A stretch of 10,225 nt of DNA from the NCBI GenBank assembly GCA_016880695.1, contig JAEHCY010000358.1:1-10225 (forward strand), in the 5' to 3' direction. The position numbers were made by a program, and so were the translations under genes. Below are positions 5,379 through 10,225 of the stretch, one piece after another (within the stretch, counting starts at the first letter, position 1; each line of letters starts with the position of its first letter). This stretch comes from Chromatiaceae bacterium (GTDB taxonomy: Bacteria; Pseudomonadota; Gammaproteobacteria; Chromatiales; Chromatiaceae). The notes below the pieces were generated by a model. The model was not told the DNA's origin. It saw nothing but the letters and a program-made list of their open reading frames with translations, and did no database searches.

Positions 5379-6776
5379 ATGGCTGAGACTCTCTCGCCCG
5401 ACGCCTATGGCACTGCCGCCGAGAGCCTTCGGGTGCCGCCCCATTCGCTGCAGGCCGAGCAGTCGGTCCTCGGCGGGTTGCTACTCGACAACACCGCCTG
5501 GGAACGCATCGGCGACCGTGTCGGGGAGCAGGACTTCTACCGCCGAGAGCATCGCTCGATCTTTGGTGCCATCCAGCGTCTGGCGGACGAGCAACAGCCC
5601 CTAGACGTCGTGACCGTGGCCGAGGGGCTCGAGCGGGCGGGGAAGCTCGAGGATGCGGGGGGGTTGCTGTACCTGAGCAACATCGCCCAGCAGACCCCGA
5701 GCGCCGCCAATATCCTGGCCTACGCCCGGATCGTTCGCGAGCATTCGGTGATGCGCCAGCTCATTACCGTGGGCACGGGCATCGCCGACAGCGGGTTTCA
5801 GCCGATGGGACGGGATGCCGCGGCGCTTCTCGACGAGGCCGAACGGCGGGTGTTCGAGATCTCGGAGCAGCAGGCACGCGGGCGCGGCGGGTTTCAGCCC
5901 ATCAAGACCCTGCTCAGCCGGGCGGTGGAGCGCATCGAGATCCTCTACGAGCGCCAGGAGCCCATCACCGGTCTGCCTTCAGGGTTCACCGACTTCGACA
6001 TGATGACCTCGGGGCTGCAGCCCTCTGACCTGGTCGTGGTCGCCGGCCGGCCGTCGATGGGCAAGACCACCTTCGCGATGAACATCGCCGAGCATGCGGC
6101 GATCAAGGTGCGCCGGCCGGTGGCCGTGTTCAGCATGGAGATGCCGGGCGATTCCCTGGCCATGCGCATGATGTCGTCGCTCGGGCGCATCGATCAGCAC
6201 CGGGTGCGCACTGGCCGCCTGGACGATGATGAGTGGCCCCGTCTGGCCTCGGCGGTGAGTATCCTCTCCGAGGTGCCGCTCTTTATCGACGATACCCCGG
6301 CGCTGACGCCCACCGAGCTCCGCGCCCGTGCCCGCCGTCTGAAGCGCGAGCAGAAGGACCTCGGTCTGATCGTGCTCGACTACCTGCAGTTGATGCAGGC
6401 ACCGGGCGAGGGCGAGAACCGCGCCACCGAGATCTCCGCCATCTCCCGCTCGCTCAAGGCCCTGGCTAAGGAGCTCGACGTGCCCATCCTCGCCCTCTCC
6501 CAGCTCAATCGCAACCTGGAGCAGCGGCCGAACAAGCGGCCGGTCATGTCGGATCTGCGGGAGTCGGGCAGCATCGAGCAGGACGCGGACCTGGTGGTAT
6601 TCATCTACCGCGATGAGGTCTACAACGAGGACAGCGCGGACAAGGGCATTGCCGAGATCATCATCGGAAAGCAGCGCAACGGCCCCTTCGGCACCACCAA
6701 GCTGACCTTTCTCGGCCAGTTCACCAAGTTCGAGAACTACATCAAAGACGTCTACGCCGACGATCGCTATCGATGA
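5379..6776 (+). CDS. dnaB: Replicative DNA helicase DnaB
   Basis: The 465-aa product is a full-length DnaB, the hexameric 5'-3' helicase that unwinds the replication fork. The N-terminal helical domain (about 18-120, starting RVPPHSLQAEQSVLGGLLLDNTAW) binds primase and sits as a collar; a linker helix follows (about 170-195); the RecA-like domain carries Walker A GRPSMGKT (223-230), the catalytic glutamate E254 in FSMEM, Walker B LIVLDYLQLM (330-339), the ALSQLNR sensor segment (372-378) and KQRNGP (431-436) containing the presumed arginine finger. No intein interrupts it. The ATG is chosen over an upstream in-frame extension because MAETL...VPPHS fits the family start; the ribosome site is weak (CAGG). 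alr overlaps its stop by four bases (ATGA), so the two are translationally coupled. Confidence 0.98.
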   Translation: MAETLSPDAYGTAAESLRVPPHSLQAEQSVLGGLLLDNTAWERIGDRVGEQDFYRREHRSIFGAIQRLADEQQPLDVVTVAEGLERAGKLEDAGGLLYLSNIAQQTPSAANILAYARIVREHSVMRQLITVGTGIADSGFQPMGRDAAALLDEAERRVFEISEQQARGRGGFQPIKTLLSRAVERIEILYERQEPITGLPSGFTDFDMMTSGLQPSDLVVVAGRPSMGKTTFAMNIAEHAAIKVRRPVAVFSMEMPGDSLAMRMMSSLGRIDQHRVRTGRLDDDEWPRLASAVSILSEVPLFIDDTPALTPTELRARARRLKREQKDLGLIVLDYLQLMQAPGEGENRATEISAISRSLKALAKELDVPILALSQLNRNLEQRPNKRPVMSDLRESGSIEQDADLVVFIYRDEVYNEDSADKGIAEIIIGKQRNGPFGTTKLTFLGQFTKFENYIKDVYADDRYR

Positions 6777-7900
6777 GCGTTGTCCCCCGGGCGGTCATCG
6801 ATCACGCGGCGCTGCGGCACAACCTGCGCCGCGTTCGCCACTATGCCCCGCACAGCCGGGTGCTGGCGGTGATCAAGGCGAACGCCTATGGACATGGGAT
6901 GGTCGAGGTGGCGGGTAGTCTAGGGGAGGCCGACGGTTTCGCCGTGGCCCGGCTCGAGGAGGCGGTCAGGCTGCGGGAGGCGGGGGTCCGCAAGCCCATC
7001 CTGATCCTCGGGGGGGTACAGACCGGCGCCGAGCTGGCGCTGGCGCACCACCAGGAATGCGACCTGGTGGTGCATCATCTGGCGCAGATCGAGCTCCTGG
7101 AGCGGGAGCGGTTGACAGGTGCGGTGCGGGTCTGGCTCAAGGTCGATACCGGCATGCATCGGCTCGGCATCCTGCCCGACGAGGTACCCGCTGCCCTGGC
7201 GCGGCTCCTCGACTCCGGGGCGCTTGCCGGGCCGCCGCGGCTGATGACGCACCTGGGCAATGCGGATGTGCTCGGTGACCCCCTCGCCGAGCGCCAGTGT
7301 GCGGCGTTGCGGCGTCTGGCGGGTCCCGAGACGGGCGAGCTCAGTATCGGCAACTCGGCGGGGCTGATCGCCTGCCCTGCCAGTCGTTCCGACTGGGTTC
7401 GCCCCGGCATCATGCTCTATGGTGCCTCTCCCTTCTCGGAGGGGGCCGCGGCCGATCAGGGTCTTCAGCCGGTGATGACGCTGCGGGCGCGGCTGATCGC
7501 GCTGCGTCGCTGCCGGCGAGGGGATGCCGTGGGCTATGGCGGTACCTATGTGTGTCCCGAGGATATGCCGGTGGGGGTGGTCGGCATCGGTTACGGCGAC
7601 GGCTATCCCAGGCACGCTCCGAGTGGCACCCCCGCCCTGGTGGGGGGGGTGCGGGTGCCCTTGATCGGCCGGGTTTCGATGGACCTGATCACGCTCGATC
7701 TGCGTGGGTTGCCCGGGGCACGGCTGGGCGATGCGGTGACGCTCTGGGGCGAGGGCCTGCCGGTGGAGGAGGTGGCCCGCGCCGCCGGCACCATCGCCTA
7801 CGAGCTGTTGTGCCGGGTCAGTCCGCGGGTGGCGGTGGAGCACCTCGGCTGGACCGGAGAGCGGGCGCGGGGGAATGATGGTGAGGCAAAAGGAGCCTAG
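6773..7900 (+). CDS. alr: Alanine racemase, PLP-dependent
   Basis: The enzyme interconverts L- and D-alanine, supplying D-alanine for peptidoglycan. The 375-aa product has the family's fold: PLP-binding lysine K35 in VLAVIKANAYGHG, the K123 of WLKVDTGMHRLG (carbamylated in some members), the second catalytic base Y255 in DAVGYGGTY, phosphate contacts around SIGNSAG (191-197) and R210 in WVRPGIMLYG, and Y343 in the IAYELLCRVSPRV segment. All the expected residues are present. The ATG overlaps the dnaB stop by four bases and there is no separate ribosome site, so translation is coupled to dnaB. Its end overlaps the radA start by 26 bases. It could be the anabolic Alr or the catabolic DadX paralogue; with no dadA neighbour and in this location, Alr is favoured. 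Confidence 0.97.
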   Translation: MSVVPRAVIDHAALRHNLRRVRHYAPHSRVLAVIKANAYGHGMVEVAGSLGEADGFAVARLEEAVRLREAGVRKPILILGGVQTGAELALAHHQECDLVVHHLAQIELLERERLTGAVRVWLKVDTGMHRLGILPDEVPAALARLLDSGALAGPPRLMTHLGNADVLGDPLAERQCAALRRLAGPETGELSIGNSAGLIACPASRSDWVRPGIMLYGASPFSEGAAADQGLQPVMTLRARLIALRRCRRGDAVGYGGTYVCPEDMPVGVVGIGYGDGYPRHAPSGTPALVGGVRVPLIGRVSMDLITLDLRGLPGARLGDAVTLWGEGLPVEEVARAAGTIAYELLCRVSPRVAVEHLGWTGERARGNDGEAKGA

Positions 7901-9272
7901 GCCGCGCAGCCTCTACGTCTGCGGCGAATGCGGCGGCCGCTTTCCCAAGTGGGCCGGCCAGTGCTCTGATTGCGGTGCCTGGAACAGTCTCCAGGAGGAA
8001 CTGGCCCCTTCTCCCGAGGGCGGCGGGAAAGGGCGCTTCGGGGGGTTCGCTGGGGCCGGCCAGGGTGGCAGGATCCAGACGCTCGGGGAGATCGAGCCGG
8101 AGGCCACCGAGCGTTGGAGCACCGGGGTGGGCGAGCTCGACCGGGTCTTGGGCGGTGGGCTGGTGCAGGGCTCGGTGGTGCTTCTCGGCGGCGATCCGGG
8201 CATCGGCAAGTCCACCCTGCTCCTGCAGTGTCTCTGCCAGCTCTCCCGCCACAGCCCGAGCCTCTACGTCACCGGTGAGGAGTCGCCCCACCAGGTGAGC
8301 CTGCGCAGCCGCCGCCTCGGCCTCGAGGCGGCGCAGGTCCGATTGCTGCCCGAGACCTCGGTGGAGCGCATCCTCGCCGCGGCCACCGCGGAGCGTCCGC
8401 GGGTGATGGTGATCGATTCGGTGCAAACCCTGTACACGGAGCTGCTGCAATCCGCCCCGGGGTCGGTGTCCCAGGTGCGCGAGTGCAGCGCGCAACTGGT
8501 GCGCTTTGCCAAGCTCACCGACACCAGCGTGTTTCTGGTGGGCCACGTCACCAAGGAGGGCGCCCTTGCCGGGCCCCGGGTGCTCGAGCACATGGTGGAC
8601 ACGGTGCTGTACTTCGAGGGCGAATCCGGCAGCCAGATTCGGCTGGTGCGTGCGGTCAAAAACCGATTCGGGGCGGTCAATGAGCTCGGCGTATTCGCCA
8701 TGACCGACCAGGGGCTGCGCGAGGTCCGTAACCCCTCGGCCCTGTTCCTCAGCCGTCGCCGGGAGCCGGTGGCCGGCAGCGTGGTGATGGTCACCCGCGA
8801 GGGTACCCGTCCGCTGCTGGTGGAGGTGCAGGCACTGGTGGACCAGAGCCCGCTGGCCAATCCACGGCGCATCACCCTGGGCCTGGAGCAGAACCGTCTC
8901 GCCATGCTGCTTGGGGTGGTGCACCGCCATGGCGGGGTGTTCATGTACGACCAGGACGTCTACATCAACGCGGTGGGTGGCGTGCGCATCACCGAGACCG
9001 CCGCCGACATGGCCGTCCTCCTGGCCGTTCTCTCCAGCCACCGCGATCACCCGCTGCCAAGCGACCTCGCCGTGTTCGGGGAGATCGGCCTGTCCGGGGA
9101 GGTGCGCCCGGTTACCAATGGGGCGGATCGGCTGCGCGAGGCGGTGCGGCAGGGCTTCCGCCAGGTCTGTGTGTCCGCGGACAACGCGCGCAAGCAGGCG
9201 GTGGCGGGGCTGGAGATCCTGCCGGTGGAGAACGTGCGCCAGTTGATCGAGCGATTCGGTCTATCGGGCTGA
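7875..9272 (+). CDS. radA: DNA repair protein RadA (Sms)
   Basis: RadA is a RecA-like ATPase that drives branch migration during recombinational repair. The 465-aa product shows the full layout: an N-terminal zinc finger with C16, C19, C30 and C33 (YVCGECGGRFPKWAGQCSDCGAW), a RecA-like core with Walker A GGDPGIGKST (105-114), Walker B VMVIDSVQT (177-185), the RadA-specific KNRFG motif (262-266), and a Lon-protease-like C-terminal domain from about 330 that in this family lacks protease activity and serves as a scaffold. ATG at 7875 and 7878 are both possible starts; the first is listed. The start overlaps the end of alr by 26 bases in another frame, so radA is probably co-translated with alr and dnaB. 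A hairpin spans its stop codon. Confidence 0.97.
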   Translation: MMVRQKEPRPRSLYVCGECGGRFPKWAGQCSDCGAWNSLQEELAPSPEGGGKGRFGGFAGAGQGGRIQTLGEIEPEATERWSTGVGELDRVLGGGLVQGSVVLLGGDPGIGKSTLLLQCLCQLSRHSPSLYVTGEESPHQVSLRSRRLGLEAAQVRLLPETSVERILAAATAERPRVMVIDSVQTLYTELLQSAPGSVSQVRECSAQLVRFAKLTDTSVFLVGHVTKEGALAGPRVLEHMVDTVLYFEGESGSQIRLVRAVKNRFGAVNELGVFAMTDQGLREVRNPSALFLSRRREPVAGSVVMVTREGTRPLLVEVQALVDQSPLANPRRITLGLEQNRLAMLLGVVHRHGGVFMYDQDVYINAVGGVRITETAADMAVLLAVLSSHRDHPLPSDLAVFGEIGLSGEVRPVTNGADRLREAVRQGFRQVCVSADNARKQAVAGLEILPVENVRQLIERFGLSG

Positions 9273-9297
9273 CCCCCAACCGCAGCCCCGGGGGTCA
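9270..9297 (+). terminator. Hairpin at the radA stop, weak terminator
   Basis: TGACCCCC (9270-9277, including the radA stop codon) pairs perfectly with GGGGGTCA (9290-9297) over eight bases with a 12-base loop, followed by TTGAATT. The T tract is short, so termination may be partial. Confidence 0.5.
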
Positions 9298-9311
9298 TTG
9301 AATTGCCGTTG

Positions 9312-9340
9312 CCAGGGTCCAACTTGGGTGGACACCCTGG
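9312..9340 (+). repeat. Inverted repeat before the 72-aa gene
   Basis: CCAGGGT (9312-9318) pairs with ACCCTGG (9334-9340), and CCA (9319-9321) with TGG (9329-9331) inside a two-base bulge. It sits 25 bases before the ATG of the small gene and could be a second terminator for radA, an operator or an mRNA 5' hairpin. Confidence 0.4.
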
Positions 9341-9364
9341 AACCCCAAAGAGGTCCAAACAGCG

Positions 9365-9583
9365 ATGCCCTACTACGTCTACCGAATTCATTCCGAGCGT
9401 CAGTTGGAATACGTCGATGCCAAGGACGGTTATCGGGACGCCAAGGCGTTGGTGCGTGAGCTGCGGGCCCAGCACGCCCCGCACGACCCAACCGGGGTTC
9501 GGCTGGTGTTCGCCAAGACTACCGGCGAGGCCGAGCGGCTGTTGTCGATGCCCCGCGATGAGCGGGTGGTCGGGGAGGACTAG
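9365..9583 (+). CDS. Small protein of unknown function (72 aa)
   Basis: The product MPYYVYRIHSERQLEYVDAKDGYRDAKALVRELRAQHAPHDPTGVRLVFAKTTGEAERLLSMPRDERVVGED is soluble, with no signal peptide or membrane helix. It reads like a compact alpha/beta fold: a first strand (YYVYRI), a second (LEYVDA), a helix (YRDAKALVRELRA), a strand (GVRLVFAKT) and a helix (GEAERLLSM), ending in an acidic tip. I have a weak impression of similar short proteins in other gammaproteobacteria but do not recognise a named family. AAGAGG (9348-9353) stands 11 bases before the ATG. The strand and codon use fit the surrounding genes. It has its own gap on both sides, so it may be a single-gene unit. Likely real, function unknown. 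Confidence 0.7.
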   Translation: MPYYVYRIHSERQLEYVDAKDGYRDAKALVRELRAQHAPHDPTGVRLVFAKTTGEAERLLSMPRDERVVGED

Positions 9584-9864
9584 CTGCCCCCCTAGCGGCA
9601 AGGCCGTCCGCTGCAGCGATCAAGCCGGGGCACCCGGGCGGGTGGCGGCAGTATCCGGGCTTATCCTGGACGGGGAGGGTGGCCACGCCTGAAAAGACCA
9701 AGCGGCGCTCCGGGGTCAACCCGCCGTGTTGGGCCAGGGGATCGAATCCCGCCCGTTTCGGTCTAACCGACTAGTTTCGTCACTGGCCTTGGCCGGAGCG
9801 GAGTCCCCTCCGGTGTTCCTGGGTGAGGTCGAAGCCTTGGCCTACCTATCAATCGAGGTCCTCC
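9584..9864. other. Hairpin-rich non-coding stretch before msrB
   Basis: No gene is convincing in these 281 bases. The + strand holds several possible hairpins: CCGTCC (9604-9609) with GGACGG (9668-9673) enclosing CCGGG (9625-9629) with CCCGG (9633-9637); GGGC (9731-9734) with GCCC (9751-9754) around GGGAT (9738-9742) with ATCCC (9746-9750); TCGGT (9758-9762) with ACCGA (9766-9770); and CCGGAG (9793-9798) with CTCCGG (9808-9813). These could be a structured leader, a small RNA or terminators. No known riboswitch is recognised. Confidence 0.45.
9855..9858 (+). promoter_or_regulatory. Ribosome binding site of msrB
   Basis: GAGG lies six bases before the ATG at 9865, supporting that start for a gene whose frame is cut by the window edge. 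Confidence 0.6.
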
Positions 9865-10225
9865 ATGAACCGACGTGTATTCGTCACCAGACTGATCGGC
9901 CTGACCGGAAGCGCCAGTCTCTCCCGCGCCCTCCTGGCGGCCGGCCCGGAGCAAACGACTGAAAAGATCCAGCGTACCGAGGCCGAATGGAAGAAGCGCC
10001 TGACGCCCGAGCAGTTCCGCGTCCTGCGCGAGGGGGGCACCGAGCTCGCCTTTTCCAGTACGCTCGACAAGGAGTACGGCAAGGGAACCTACGTCTGCGC
10101 CGGCTGCGAGCTGCTGCTCTTCACCTCGGAGATGAAGTTCAACAGCGGATCCGGCTGGCCCAGTTTCACTACCACCCTGCCGGGAAGCGTCGAGACCAAG
10201 ACAGATTTCAAGCGGGTCTGGCCCC
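9865..10225 (+). CDS. msrB: Exported peptide methionine (R)-S-oxide reductase, 3' end outside window
   Basis: The first 120 residues are visible; there is no stop before the window edge. Residues 1-27 or so are an export signal with a twin-arginine-like start ([11 protein letters not shown]) followed by a hydrophobic/small-residue stretch ending ALLAAG, so the enzyme is likely periplasmic, via Tat or Sec. From about 38 the MsrB domain is clear: [22 protein letters not shown], then [28 protein letters not shown] with the first zinc-binding pair C78 and C81. The second CxxC pair and the catalytic cysteine would lie beyond 10225. MsrB reduces the R form of methionine sulfoxide in proteins; an exported copy protects envelope proteins and needs a periplasmic electron source. 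A GAGG site six bases upstream supports the start. Family assignment is firm; the export route is inference. Confidence 0.92.
   Translation, partial: MNRRVFVTRLIGLTGSASLSRALLAAGPEQTTEKIQRTEAEWKKRLTPEQFRVLREGGTELAFSSTLDKEYGKGTYVCAGCELLLFTSEMKFNSGSGWPSFTTTLPGSVETKTDFKRVWP

Noticed and set aside
6920..7843. Long minus-strand open frame (307 aa) across alr
   Set aside because: Antisense shadow of a clearly identified alanine racemase; no ribosome site or domain.
7818..9050. Long minus-strand open frame (410 aa) across radA
   Set aside because: It lies wholly antisense to radA and the end of alr, which have clear motifs. Its composition (repeated H, Q, A, R) is that of a shadow of GC-rich codons.
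9731..9754. T-arm-like sequence (GGGGATCGAATCCC) suggesting a tRNA gene
   Set aside because: The loop lacks the TTC of a T loop, no acceptor, D or anticodon arm could be placed around it, and no CCA end follows. It is better read as a double-stem hairpin.
9726..9962. Plus-strand 78-aa frame overlapping the start of msrB
   Set aside because: It overlaps msrB in another frame, has no ribosome site, and its 3' half is a frame-shifted reading of the export signal.

Overview
The window is mostly a housekeeping segment of a high-GC proteobacterial chromosome. The gene order rpsF-rpsR-(DUF2232)-rplI-dnaB-alr-radA, the yceJ/yceI-type pair and the protein sequences point to a gammaproteobacterium, probably near the purple-sulfur/Ectothiorhodospiraceae part of the class. 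That placement is inference from gene content and composition; no 16S or other marker was tested. I found no CRISPR array, transposase, tRNA, rRNA or phage gene, and no new multi-gene system.

Layout. (a) 1-668, + strand: the end of a HEAT-repeat protein and a small membrane/coiled-coil protein, clearly lower in GC (about 42-60% in the 60-base lines I counted, against 78% in one line at 841-900). This block looks as if it comes from another genome, either by an assembly join or by transfer, with the junction near 600-665. (b) 665-2965, - strand: a cytochrome b561 (YceJ-like), a periplasmic YceI-family protein and an AcuC/histone-deacetylase-like hydrolase, close enough to be one operon. (c) 2918-5149, + strand: a sigma70-type promoter, a structured leader resembling an S6:S18 autoregulatory site, then rpsF, rpsR, a DUF2232 membrane protein and rplI, closed by a 14-bp hairpin. 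priB, which lies between rpsF and rpsR in E. coli, is absent. (d) 5320-9297, + strand: a possible promoter, dnaB, alr (overlapping by 4 nt) and radA (overlapping by 26 nt), with a hairpin at the radA stop. (e) 9298-10225, + strand: a 72-aa protein of unknown function, a 281-bp hairpin-rich non-coding stretch, and the start of an exported MsrB cut by the window edge.

How the genes relate: (c) supplies three ribosomal proteins and probably feeds back on itself through its leader; (d) joins replication-fork unwinding (DnaB), D-alanine supply for peptidoglycan (Alr) and recombination intermediate processing (RadA), a neighbourhood common in gammaproteobacteria; (b) pairs a haem membrane electron carrier with a small lipocalin-like periplasmic protein that may bind an isoprenoid. 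The points most worth a second look are the composition break at the left end, the rpsF leader and its overlap with the divergent cytochrome gene, and the non-coding block before msrB.
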